The translations under genes and the position numbers were made by a program. A stretch of 64,000 bases of DNA, from contig JANJXV010000024.1 of the NCBI GenBank assembly GCA_024803745.1, forward strand, positions 11,795,427-11,859,426. The letters are read 5' to 3'. Below the pieces are notes generated by a model, which saw only the letters and a list, made by a program, of their open reading frames with translations, searched no databases and was not told where the DNA came from. The stretch is from Megascapheus bottae (lineage: Eukaryota > Chordata > Mammalia > Rodentia > Geomyidae). Below are positions 54,749 to 64,000 of this stretch, in pieces; positions within the stretch are counted from its first letter, which is position 1, and each line of letters opens with the position of its first letter.

Positions 54749-55909
54749 ATGAAACAGATGTCTGTGGCAAAATGGTAATTGTTGTGAAGTTTACTCTTGG
54801 GGCCAAGGTGCTTGAACTAGTCCCAAGACCAGCAGAAGGTCTTTGGATCACCTTTCTCTGTCAGATGGACCCCAGGCCCAAAACAGACAGAGTCAAGGTC
54901 AAGCTGAGCTAGGACAAAGTCGCTGTGCTCTCCTCCCCATGCAGAGCTTTCCCAAAAGACCTTGGCCTCAAGCCTGAGGCCAACTTTGTATTCTGTAGGC
55001 CTCAAGGTGAGGACTCACAGTCTAGAGGTTTTGTCTAACCACTTTATTGCTGGTGAAGTTGGTAAAACTGGGAGTGTATTGTTTCTGGGCAGTGTTTCTG
55101 TTTTTACCAAAGGCCATAGGAACAGGGTGGTACTAACGCTGAAGGAGGGGTATGAGAATGAACTTGCCCTCTCTCTTGCCTATGTGACCTTGGGACCCGC
55201 CATTTCACCTTCTGGCAGAGCATCCTCCTCATAGTATGCCATGGGGGCAGGAGGAAGATATTCTTAAACCTGAAACCCCTAGAAAGCACCTAATCCTGTC
55301 TCTTGTTGTCGGAGTTCTACTGCACTTCCAGTAATGGAAACTCAGATGCCACCATCCAGGAGTAGAAGGAGAATCCAACCCCAGGAGGCTGGGAATTTAG
55401 TGTTAGAGTCCACAATCTTACTAAGTTCTGTCCCCCTCTTAGATACCCTGTTGTGAAGGAAAGGTTCTCTGCTCTAAATTGTGTGATGTCCTAGCATGTG
55501 ACACTTGCCAATGGACAAATGTGTTTGACAGCAGTTGGTGAGTCACATTGAATCACAGCCGGGGTTGGAGAATCGTGCATACCATGCAAGGCCACACAAG
55601 GATTGCACCAACAAGAGCTATAGGGAGTCAGGTTTTATGGGGACAGGAGAGTGGGTGTCCCCTGATATCTACAGAAAATTGTGAGTAGCTTTTTTGAATA
55701 ATTTCACTGGCTAAGGAGGTAGAATCCACTAGTCTGAAGATCAGGTGGAATACAGCTGGCATGGTTGCTAGAGAAACTAGCCAGATGGGAGAACATTCCT
55801 CATAGAATGGGAGTGCATATCTAGAGAATGGAGGGAAACTCATGGTTAGAACCTTGAGACTAAAGATGTCAAGGAAGTTCTTAACATTTTAGACTTCAGG
55901 CTCTGTGCC
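54749..55909. other. Unclassified DNA with a possible MIR
   Basis: At 55150-55260 tatgtgaccttgggacccgc and catttcaccttctggcag recall reverse MIR. The rest is unclassified. Confidence 0.35.
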
Positions 55910-56035
55910 CAATCTCAGTTCATCTTCATGATATCAGTGTGTGAGTTACATTGTTGATGAGAAAACTAAAGCCAAGTAGAAACCAAGACTATCCAGATCC
56001 ATCTATGTGCCCAGGTGACCTGATTCTGTAAATTA
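55910..56035 (+). repeat. MIR
   Basis: gttgatgagaaaactaaagc, agaaaccaagactatccag and atctatgtgcccaggtgac follow the MIR core to 3' end. Confidence 0.5.
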
Positions 56036-56259
56036 TGCTCACCCTGTACTGTCTGCAGCAACTCACAGAGTGAGGCTGGCCTCAGGCAACACAGCTGTCT
56101 CCAGATACACCTGGAGAACAGAATCTCCCCAGCTTTGCTTCTGGTTATGATATAACTGGCCAGAATCTAAGACCCTCTTTGGCACCTCTTAGTTCTACAT
56201 TGTAGAGGTGGTAAATGGATCTGCATTTGAAATCACTAGCATTTCTATTCTGAAGATCA
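56036..56259. other. Unclassified DNA
   Basis: No recognised feature. Confidence 0.4.
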
Positions 56260-56470
56260 GGATGGGTCTAAGAGCGTGGGGTTTAGCTGCCTAGGTGGAT
56301 GAAAAGACCTGGGCTGCAGCCCAATACAGCTCCTTCCTGGCTATGTGTTTTTTGGATAGACTCTTCTTTCTCTGGACTTGGATTTCTTGGCAGTAATCCC
56401 AGGGATTGAATAAGCCTGGAGGTTCTTTCAGTCCCATAGTTCTATGAATCCTCAAGGACTCATCTGCATC
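56260..56470 (-). repeat. MIR-family SINE, minus strand
   Basis: agcgtggggtttagctgcc, agctccttcctggctatgtg, ctttctctggacttggattt and gaggttctttcagtcccat in MIR-like reverse order. Confidence 0.55.
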
Positions 56471-56716
56471 ATAAAAGGCGTTCACTGCCCAGGCAGAAGT
56501 TCTCCATGTACCTCCATAGCAGTCAGGGAAGTCATGTTGACACAGTCCTTTGGAGTGAATAGATGACGGCATGGTAGACATGGGTCAGAATCCATCTCCA
56601 GGCCACCTAAGCTGCACTTTATGGACCAAGGTAATCTGTCCCCAGAAGATCCTCTGGGGACAGAAAAGCATCTAGAATTAAAGATGTGAGGCATTAATGC
56701 TAATGTCTGGTTAGAT
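56471..56716. other. Unclassified DNA
   Basis: No recognised feature. Confidence 0.4.
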
Positions 56717-56924
56717 ATCTTTTTTTTTTTTTTGCCAGTCCTGGGGCTTGAACTCAGGCCTGGACACTGTCCTTGGATACGTTTTGCTCAAGGCTGGTGC
56801 TCTACCACTTGAGCCACAGATCCACTTCCAGCTTTTTCTCAGTAAGTGGTACCAAGGAATCGAACCCATGGTTTCGTGCATACTAGGCGAGCACTCTACC
56901 ACTAGGCTATGCTCTCGGCCTAAA
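56717..56924 (-). mobile_element. IDL-Geo SINE
   Basis: T-run, gccagtcctggggcttgaac, an insertion near gatacgttttgctcaagg, and accactaggctatgctctc at the ID end. Confidence 0.9.
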
Positions 56925-57684
56925 TATACTTTTAAACATAAATATGTCCCACAATTCCCAGTACCTAGGACCCAGAACCATACTGGAATGTCTCCCCTGA
57001 CCCCAAACCTCTTACCAGGAAGTTTAGAGTTTCTATTGGCTCCAGGAACAGGAGTGTGCTGATGAAACAGAAAATAATAATGGCAACTGCAGAAGAAATT
57101 GATATCCAGGCTCAGGCAGATAGGGCAGGTTTGAACTGAAGATTTTTGTATTTGTTTTATGCTCTTCCCTCAACATCTGAGTATATGCACAGAGACAATG
57201 CAGGAGGAAAGAAACTGGTGCAAATCTGCCAGCTTCTTGCCCTGGGTCAGGTGGCAGCACTGTGGTGTATGCTCAGAACAGCAGGTGTGCCCTGTCCCAG
57301 TGTGGGGCCAACTAGCCCACCAAGTAGAGTCCAGGCTGCAGGCCAGATTGCTTTGCAGGGGTTGTGTTTGATTCCACCTCTCAGTCTGCTGCAAATGCAA
57401 GTCCTCATGACTTCCCCTTTGGTGGCCTGGCTGCTACTAAACCATCTGCTCCCTAGCTGGGCTTACAGCTGGGAGTTTACAAAGGCTAGAGACATCTCCT
57501 GCAGGCAGCCAACCTGATCCATGAAGACTCCAGTGGTCACCGCATATGAGAAAGGTGAAGCCTGGTGCCTGTACAGCCACAATTCCAAATTCCTCAGGGA
57601 TTATGGTGATTTACATCGGCAATCACTGAAATCAAGATTGGGATGGAGCTGGGGGGGGGATGTGATAGAAAAAGGGGAATTTAG
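56925..57684. other. Unclassified single-copy DNA
   Basis: The plus frame at 57146-57517 (123 codons) and its overlaps show no recognisable domain. Confidence 0.4.
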
Positions 57685-57780
57685 AATCTCATATTGAAGA
57701 TGAGGCTAAATTAACTTCTCAGAGATTATATGACATATAACTGGAGGATGGGGACTCTGGGTTCACTGCATACCTGCTCT
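57685..57780 (+). repeat. MIR
   Basis: gaagatgaggctaaattaac, ttatatgacatataactgg and gggactctgggttcactgc. Confidence 0.55.
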
Positions 57781-57864
57781 TCATTTTGGACTCATGATTC
57801 CTCCTCATATCTGTGGCCACCATTGGATGCAAAGCCTGAAGACAATGGCTCCCATCCCGTCTAG
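57781..57864. other. Unclassified spacer
   Basis: No recognised feature. Confidence 0.4.
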
Positions 57865-58200
57865 TAGAATCATTGGAGAGCTTTACAAATACTCAGGTCC
57901 AACCCCAGAGATTCTGCTTTAATTGTTATGAGCATGGCCCAGACATCAGTAGTTGGTAAGTACTTTCCAGGTAATTTGAATGAGCGCCCAGGGATAAGAA
58001 ACATCACTGATGAAGATAGAGATGGCCCCATGTGGGCTTCCTCTCAAACCACCCTCATATTGGCGTCCTCCAGAGACCTTAGAAAAATATGACCCTCCCT
58101 CCCCTAGGTAATATTGATTTAAATGGTATGAACAGGAATTTTAAAAGGTCTCTAGGTGATTCTAATATTCAGGTACCTTTGGAAGCCTGTGGCATAGGCT
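57865..58200 (+). repeat. MER5-type hAT fragments (two)
   Basis: The first piece (57865-57985) has tagaatcattggagagcttt and ccccagagattctgctttaa. The second (58110-58200) has attttaaaaggtctctaggt and gattctaatattcaggtacc. Both match MER5A parts. They may be one element split by about 100 bp or two copies. Confidence 0.7.
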
Positions 58201-58329
58201 GTATCTGGGTGTGATCAGCAATCAGAAGTCCCAAGTAATTTGTATACACATTAAAATTTGGCCTAGAGAATGATCCAATGAAGTGACAGATGTGGGCATA
58301 TTTTTTAAGTCAATCTCTATGTTCTTCAT

Positions 58330-58410
58330 ATTCAGTCATTTTACCAATAATCTCTGAGCACTTGCTGTGTGCTGGCACCATACCAGGCACTACTTATTCA
58401 AAGGAGTAAA
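58330..58410 (-). repeat. L2 end, minus strand
   Basis: taatctctgagcacttgctg and tgtgctggcaccataccagg are the reverse of the L2 3' terminus. Confidence 0.6.
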
Positions 58411-58464
58411 TAAGAGGTGAGTTAGGCACAGGGCTGGGCTGTGCTTTGCACAAATTGTGTTATT

Positions 58465-58890
58465 TTATTTTATATAGCAATTGGGTTCTTTCTTTTAATG
58501 ATACTGGAATTTGAACTTGCTATGTGAGCCCTCTATTACTTGAACCATACTCCCGGCCCGTTTTGCTTTATTTACGTGCTGGCAGGCAGGGAACTGTGAT
58601 CCTATTTATGCTTCCCAGTAGTTAGGATAGGATAGCAAACACACAACTAGGACCCTGGCTGACTTGGTAAAGACTTTTTTTTTTTTGCCAGTCCTGGGGC
58701 TTGAACTCAGGGCCTGAGCACTGTCCTTGGATTTTCTCAAGGCTAGAGCTCTACCACTTGAGCCATAGCACCACTAGGCCAAACTCCTGGCCTGGACCCT
58801 CGCTGACTTGAACTGTGATCCTCCTAATCTCAGCCTCCAATATAAGTGAGCTGATAAACACTTGCCACTGTGCCTATCTTTTGTTGGTTG
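58465..58890 (-). repeat. Old ID+B1-like SINE, split by an IDL-Geo
   Basis: ID antisense (gatactggaatttgaacttg) lies before the break, and B1-like text (tgatcctcctaatctcagc, cacttgccactgtgcc) after it. Confidence 0.6.
58667..58793 (-). mobile_element. IDL-Geo SINE missing most of the ID monomer
   Basis: Complete antisense Geo (gccagtcctggggcttgaac) jumps from agcaccact to aggccaaactcctgg, deleting about 70 bases of the left monomer. A 17-bp duplication with one mismatch, ggaccctggctgacttg (58650-58666) and ggaccctcgctgacttg (58794-58810), flanks it. Confidence 0.92.
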
Positions 58891-59329
58891 AAATGGAATG
58901 TTGAAAACTTGGCAAAGCTGACCTCAAATTGTAATACACCCAATCTCCCCATCCTAAGTAGCTAGAATTTTATGGTGATGTTATTTTCCAAATGTAAGCT
59001 CTCCTCTTATTTCATTTCATAATAGTGAAAGGGATATTGTTAAGTGTTTGTTATAAGGGACGATGCTTTACTTCTAGTTGAGTTAGAGACAATTCTGGTT
59101 CAATCTCTCAGGCAATGACTTGAATTTTTTCTACAGTAACTCTTGTTGCTGACTAGCTAACTGTGCTCAACCATCACCAGGGTGAGGACTCCTTATTTCT
59201 GCAGGTAATCTGCTATGTCATTAGGAATCTAGTTGTTCAGAAGTGATTTCAGTAATCACTGATTTAAGTAATAGAACATGAGCATCTCCTACAATTCCTG
59301 GTTATATCCTCCAAGTGACAATGTGTGCG
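58891..59329. other. Unclassified DNA
   Basis: No recognised feature. Confidence 0.4.
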
Positions 59330-59340
59330 TGCGCGCGCAC

Positions 59341-59375
<35 letters not shown>

Positions 59376-59388
59376 CACACACACACGC
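59330..59388 (+). repeat. (GC)n(AC)n tract
   Basis: gtgcgcgcgc merges into two AC arrays. It is the tail of the SINE at 59388. Confidence 0.97.
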
Positions 59389-59606
59389 AGACTGGGGCTT
59401 GAACTGAAGACCTGAATGCTGTCCCTGAGCTTTTTTGCTCAAGGCTAGCACTCTTCTTCTTGAACCACAAATCCATTTATAGCTGTCTAGAGTGGTGAAT
59501 TGACAATGAGAGTCTCACAGACTTTCCTGCCCATGCTCGCTTTGAATCATGATCTTCAGAGTTCAACCTCCTAAGTAGCTAGGACTAACAAGTGTGAGCC
59601 CAGCAA
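59388..59606 (-). repeat. 7SL-Geo SINE
   Basis: Antisense Geo (gcttgaactgaagacctg), linker (gacaatgagagtctcacag) and head (aagtagctaggactaac). Confidence 0.83.
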
Positions 59607-60439
59607 GTGTCATTTTTTCTGCATGAGATGTCCCTGCTATTTCTAGCTGTCGCAAGTCTCAGGTACCTCCACCTCCCATCCTTGCCATCTCCTCTCCAGA
59701 CAAAATGTCTTGTCTCTCTCGATGGAATATGATTTTTGCGTTTTTTTTTATTATCTACTGGACATTCTAGGCACTGAACTAAGCATGAAAGATAAGACAA
59801 ACCTCGACATTCAATTCTGTGTGATATTTTACAGACAGTTGATTGACCTATGGCCATTCACTGTGCTCAGATCTAGGAACACAAAGATGACTTCTAAGCA
59901 ACTGTTGTCCATAGGAGCCTCGCCAGAAGTGACATAATCCCCTAAAACAGATCCAACCGACGTTCCATGTCCACTTCCCTGTACTTAGAGATGTAGTTTT
60001 TTTTTTTTAAGAGGAAAAAGCATTAAAATACAACAGCCATCATGAAGAGCTTCCATCAAAATCTAAAAGACGAAGGGCAGGTGGAAGCGTGAGGTGGCCA
60101 TTTAGGAATCATTAGCTTAGAACACCCAGATAAAGGCGTGGGGATGGAAGGGAGCCCCGAGAGGTGGTCACCAAAAGGCCAGATGAGGCAGAGTGAAGAG
60201 CTTCTATTAGACGCATTATGTGAAAGTCCACTTATGTAACAGCTAATACCTATATCGAACAAAATGTAATGCAGCCGGATTTCTCTCCTCAGGCTGCCAA
60301 CCAAGCAGTGTCTTCTCAGGATAATGGACAGAGCTCCATGTCAGAGCTAGCTCTCACTCAAACCCCAAAGCCAAGCTTAGCTACTGAGAAAACCTTACCC
60401 AGTTGCCGTCCATTCCCAAATAATCAAGGTCTTCTTCTT
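59607..60439. other. Unclassified DNA
   Basis: No recognised repeat. Opposed frames at 59585-59937 and 60056-60475 are unsupported. Confidence 0.4.
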
Positions 60440-60665
60440 TCTTTTTGTGAACTGGAGTTTGGACTTGGTATCTGAACACTGTCTCTTAGCTTTTTTTGCT
60501 TAAGGCTGGTATTGTACTACTTGAGACAACTCCACTTCTGGCTTTTTGCTGATTAACTGGACACAAGAGTCTTATGAACTTTCCTGCCCAAGTTGGCTTC
60601 AAGCCATGATCTTTAGATCCCTTGAGTAGCTAGGATTATAGACATGGCCCAGCAGCACTCAGCAA
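60440..60665 (-). repeat. 7SL-Geo SINE, diverged
   Basis: Antisense Geo (ggagtttggacttggtatc, tacttgagacaactcc), linker (ggacacaagagtcttatg) and head (ttgagtagctaggattatag). Confidence 0.8.
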
Positions 60666-60689
60666 TGTCTTATTCTTAAATATATGAAG

Positions 60690-61495
60690 AGCTAGAGATG
60701 AACCATTCCCTAAGGACAGTCTCCAACATGATGATGCTGAGAGAAACAAAGGGAAAGGAAGACCCCTGAGGAAATAGAAATAACATAAGGAACAGAAAGA
60801 ACTCAAAACAAAGCAAAAGCTATAACTATGTACACAGAGACTGTAATAAAAGGGAAACCTCAGAAGACAAAGAAAGAGCTTGTGGAAATTAAAACATTAA
60901 AATTGGCTGCCAAACATGTATTCAGGATAACTGAAGATAAGGTTAAAGAATTCTTCCAGATAGTAGAATATTATTGAAAAAAACAATAAAATTGGAAAAT
61001 GACATTGAGGAAATAGTGCAGAAAGCAGAATAAGAAGAAAGATGCAAGATAATAGAAAATCAGTGTGAAAGGTTCCTATTGGACTAATAGGTATTCCAGA
61101 AAGAACAGAAAAATAGAGAAGGAAATGATCAAATAAATAATACAGAAAAACTTTAAACCCTGAGGTGTAGAGGTGTTTAAAGAGCCCATGGAGTCAACCC
61201 AGCATAAAGAATAAAAATCGATCTGCAGCAATATGTGTCAACCGTAAATTTTAGGGGACAAAGAGAACAAACCAAAAAAGTTCTTGAGGAAAAATAATAT
61301 AAAATCCCAATGAAAATTACAGTAGCAAGAGAATTTTTCATAGTAACAGCATCACCTAGAATGCAGAGGAAATAGGCCTTCAAAATTCAGAGGAAAGGTA
61401 ATATCAACCTGAGTTCAATACCCACACAAATGACCACCCAGCTTTAGGGTAGAACAAAGACATTTTTCAGACAGGTTAAGTACTTGGCACCCTAT
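60690..61495 (+). repeat. Ancient L1M/HAL1-like fragment, plus strand
   Basis: Features of old L1 ORF1-region DNA: aggtattccagaaagaacag, cagtagcaagagaatttttc and aagacatttttcagacagg. Same region as 23690-24000 but a different insertion. Confidence 0.5.
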
Positions 61496-61747
61496 AAGAG
61501 AGTTATTAGTGGGATCCAGCAAAGGAAAGGAGGAAGCCAAGAGAGGCAGGCACAAATCCAGAAACAGGGGCTCCATAAGGATTTATGGGGAGTTGCAGAC
61601 TGCTGAAAAATAATCAGAGCATAAAGGGCTCAAGTGATAGCAAACATGAAGCTCTTAGTTCAATACCACACACACACACACACACAATTCTTCATATATG
61701 TAGACAGCAAATCGTGAGGACGTTCTTTGAAAAAACATTGCAGGTAG
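61496..61747 (+). repeat. Short Geo/ID-like scrap with (CA)n, in unclassified DNA
   Basis: aaagggctcaagtgatagc and gctcttagttcaataccac at 61620-61670 lead into a CA array (61670-61686). The flanks are unclassified. Confidence 0.5.
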
Positions 61748-61998
61748 CTGGGTACCGATGGCTCACGCCTGCAATCCTTGCTATTCAGGAGGCTGAGATC
61801 TGAGGATCGCTATTCAAAGCCAGCCTGGGCACAAAAGTCCATGAGAATCTCATCTATAATTAACCACCAAAAACCTGGAAGTGGAATTGTTGCTCAAGTG
61901 GTAGATGGCCAGTCCTAAGCTGAAGAGCTCAGGGACAGTGCCCAGGCCCAGAGTTCAAACCTCATGATCGGCAAAAAAAAAAAAAAAAAAAAAAAGCT
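61748..61998 (+). mobile_element. 7SL-Geo SINE with long A tail
   Basis: Head ggctcacgcctgcaatcc, linker gaatctcatctataattaac, Geo gctcaagtggtagatggcc, then about 24 A (61972-61995). Good preservation suggests a younger copy of this family. Confidence 0.92.
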
Positions 61999-62039
61999 GG
62001 CAACCTAGTCCCAGGGGTGGGGATGTAGTTGAGATGACT

Positions 62040-62655
62040 TGCAAATTGTTACTGGTGGACTTCAAGGTCACCAAGCGGAGTATCCAAGACAGGCTGCAGA
62101 GACTATAGAGAAGCTGGGTGGGCCTAGACCAACCACTAAGCTCTAGAGACCCCGTCAGGAGCCTGGATCTCACTCTGACAGCAATGGAAAATGATAAAAT
62201 CAAAGTTACAGGTTGAAAAATACCTCAATGGCAGTATATGTGGAAGAATGAAAGGCTACCAGTTTAGGAGGCACCACTGCCTTAGTCCAGGCAGGGGAGT
62301 GTCCTAAGGCTTGAGTTCTGAAGCACAACAGTGGTAGGGGTGGCAGGAAGTAGATGAAAACAAGTATTTAGGAGATTAACCTGTGAGAGACTGAAGTGAT
62401 TAAATGTGCAGAACTAAGGGGAGGAATAGACTTGCCCTGGGAGAAGTGGGCAGTGTGCCAGCTCTGAGATATTTCCAGGAAAGCCAGAGAGGATGCTCAG
62501 GCAGGATGCTGTGGGGGATGCAGATCTGAAGCTCTGGGGGAAAGGTCAGTTGTGGAGCCATTCATAGATTTGGGAGACCATCACCCAGTGCTATGCAATG
62601 GCCTAAGAGCATTTAGTGGCAAAAGAATGGAGCATATTTAATTTAAGGGGCAGGC
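62040..62655 (-). repeat. L2, minus strand
   Basis: cttagtccaggcaggggag, acagtggtaggggtggcag, gaagctctgggggaaagg and catagatttgggagaccatc are collinear with the reverse L2 3' region. The part before 62160 is weaker. Confidence 0.55.
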
Positions 62656-62657
62656 TA

Positions 62658-62776
62658 AATGGAGTGTGATGATGCCTATCTGCCTACCTCAAAACTTGGA
62701 GGCTAATTCAAGAAAATGTCAAGTTCCAGGCCAGTTTGGACTATATTATGAGATCCAGTCACCAAAAAAGGAGGCG
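62658..62776 (+). repeat. B1-like SINE, diverged
   Basis: gtgtgatgatgcctatctgc and caagttccaggccagtttgg, ending in an A-rich stretch. Confidence 0.6.
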
Positions 62777-62777
62777 G

Positions 62778-63262
62778 GGCCGGGCACCAGTGGCTCGTGC
62801 CTAGAATCCTAGCTACTCAGAAGGCTGAGAGCTGAGATTTGCAGTAAAAAGCCAATTCAGGCAGAATATAGTCTGTGAGTCTCATCTTCAATTAACCACC
62901 AAAAACTGAAGCCAGGTGCAGTGGCTCACGTCTGTAATCCTAGCTACTCGGGGCTAAGATTTGAGGATGGTTGGTTCAAAGCCAGCATGGGCACTAACAA
63001 ACATGAGACTCTTATCTTGAATTAACCACTAGAAAACCAGAAGTGGCACTGAGGCTCAAGGGGTAGGGCTGTAGTCTTGAGCTGAAGAGCTCAGGGACAA
63101 TGCCCAGGCCCAGAGTTCAAGACCCATGACCAACAAAAAAAAAAAATGAGATGTAACAGTATGACTCAAGTGATAGATGCCAGCCTTGAGAAAAATAGCT
63201 AAGTCACAGCATCCAGGCCCTGATTTTAAGCTCCAGTACTTGCACACACACTTGTGTGCACA

Positions 63263-63300
<38 letters not shown>
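62778..63300 (+). repeat. 7SL-Geo SINE split by another 7SL-Geo
   Basis: The head and linker (gccgggcaccagtggctcg, cttcaattaaccaccaaaaa) break at 62909. The Geo part resumes at 63147 (atgactcaagtgatagatgc) and ends in a long (AC)n tail at 63241-63300. Confidence 0.85.
62910..63146 (+). mobile_element. 7SL-Geo SINE nested in a 7SL-Geo
   Basis: Full copy: gccaggtgcagtggctcacg head, cttatcttgaattaaccac linker, Geo and an A13 tail. It lies in the linker of the outer copy. Confidence 0.9.
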
Positions 63301-63302
<2 letters not shown>

Positions 63303-63372
63303 GATGGAGGAGGAGGGGCAGAGGAGGAAGAGGGAAAGAGTAGAAGGAGGAGGCAGAGGAGGAGAAAGATAT
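63301..63372 (+). repeat. Polypurine (GGA)n-rich tract
   Basis: ggaggaggggcagaggagg and similar; extends the AC tail of the outer SINE. Confidence 0.95.
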
Positions 63373-63419
63373 AAGCAAGGTAAGTTAGAAAGTCAATGAA
63401 GCAGTCTTAAAATTAATTA

Positions 63420-63856
63420 ACAGGTATCCAGGTACCAGATGCTCATATTTTTACTTTTCTGAGCTGTTCAGGAGGTTGAGATCTGAGGGACTGTGGTTCA
63501 AAAGTAATGCAGTAGAAAAAGTCCTAAAGATTCTAGCTCCAAAATAACCAGTATAGGGAGAGAGTGAGGGAAGGGATGACATTGTCCAAAAAGAAACACA
63601 CTCTGCCTGACTTCTGTAACTGTAACCCCTCTGTACATCACCTTTATAATAACAATAACATTTGAATTTTTTTGGCTTAGTGAATGATGAAAAGGGATGG
63701 GATGGATCAAAATGAATTGTATTCATAAACTGGATTATTGAAAGTCAACTCCTTTGTACAACTACTTAAGGATAATATATACATATATATTTAAAATAAA
63801 AATAACCAGCAAAAACCTGAGCTGGAGGTATGGCCTAGGTGGAAAAGCACCAAGTG
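63420..63856 (+). repeat. 7SL-Geo SINE split by an L1 tail, then by an IDL-Geo
   Basis: Head and linker at 63420-63551 (gttcaggaggttgagatctg). It resumes at 63810 (aaaaacctgagctggaggt, ggtggaaaagcaccaag) and is cut again at 63857. Confidence 0.75.
63552..63798 (+). mobile_element. Severely 5'-truncated L1 (3' UTR end) with target-site duplication
   Basis: About 247 bp. Contains tgtaactgtaacccctctg followed by tacatcacctttataataac, and ends in an A-rich stretch. The duplication aaaataaccag is at 63541-63551 and 63799-63809. The duplication and orientation prove an L1-type retroposed tail. Confidence 0.85.
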
Positions 63857-64000
63857 GGGCCAGGAGTTTGGCCTAGTGGTAGAGTGCTTGCCTAGCATGC
63901 ATGAAGCCCTGGGTTTGATTCCTTGCTACCACATACACAGAAAATGCCGAAGTGGCGCTGTGGCTCAAGTGGTAGAGTACTAACCTTGAGAAAGCCCAAG
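63857..64000 (+). mobile_element. IDL-Geo SINE, cut by the window edge
   Basis: ggccaggagtttggcctagt to cttgagaaagcccaag. The remaining Geo end and A tail lie beyond the window. Well preserved. Confidence 0.93.

Overview
This window looks like non-coding nuclear DNA from a rodent, most likely a geomyoid (kangaroo rat, pocket mouse or pocket gopher). The reason is its SINEs. About 20 copies have a tRNA-Ala/ID-like left monomer joined to a right monomer carrying the signature ctcaagtggtagagc. This matches the IDL-Geo family known from Geomyoidea. About 27 more copies carry the same right (Geo) monomer behind a 7SL/B1-like head (signature ggctcacacctgtaatcc); they are called 7SL-Geo here. Plain ID and B1 copies, L1, L2, MIR, MaLR LTRs and Tigger and hAT DNA transposons complete a typical mammalian repeat landscape. 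Family assignments come from recalled consensus features and comparison between copies in the window, not from a database search.

No intact protein-coding gene was recognised. Open frames are short and lie in SINEs, simple repeats, L1 relics or GC-rich DNA. The only recognisable coding relics are L1 ORF2 pieces (about 9.1-10.6 kb on minus, 16.1-17.0 kb on plus) and the start of a Tigger transposase (7.17 kb).

Layout: 0-8 kb holds nested SINEs, two Tigger remnants and two AT-rich, homeodomain-site-like segments (about 3.1 and 5.4-5.6 kb) that are candidate regulatory DNA. From 8 to 20 kb lies an L1-rich block: old minus-strand L1 split by younger L1s, one of which (16057-17512) has an 11-bp target-site duplication. 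From 20 to 35 kb there are SINEs, old plus-strand L1M/HAL1-like segments and a MaLR LTR. From 35 to 50 kb there are L2, hAT, MER20 and SINE copies, a probable ERV LTR and long unclassified stretches. A CpG island at about 50.8-51.3 kb, with a consensus CRE (TGACGTCA, 51099-51106) and GC boxes, is the only strong promoter candidate. From 51.4 to 58.5 kb the DNA is repeat-poor with several MIRs and a MER5. From 58.5 to 64 kb SINE density rises again, with multi-level nesting.

No new biological system was found. The most informative observations are the CRE/CpG-island promoter, the AT-rich candidate enhancer at 5.4-5.6 kb, the sharing of one Geo monomer by two SINE families, and TSD-dated nested insertions that give their order.
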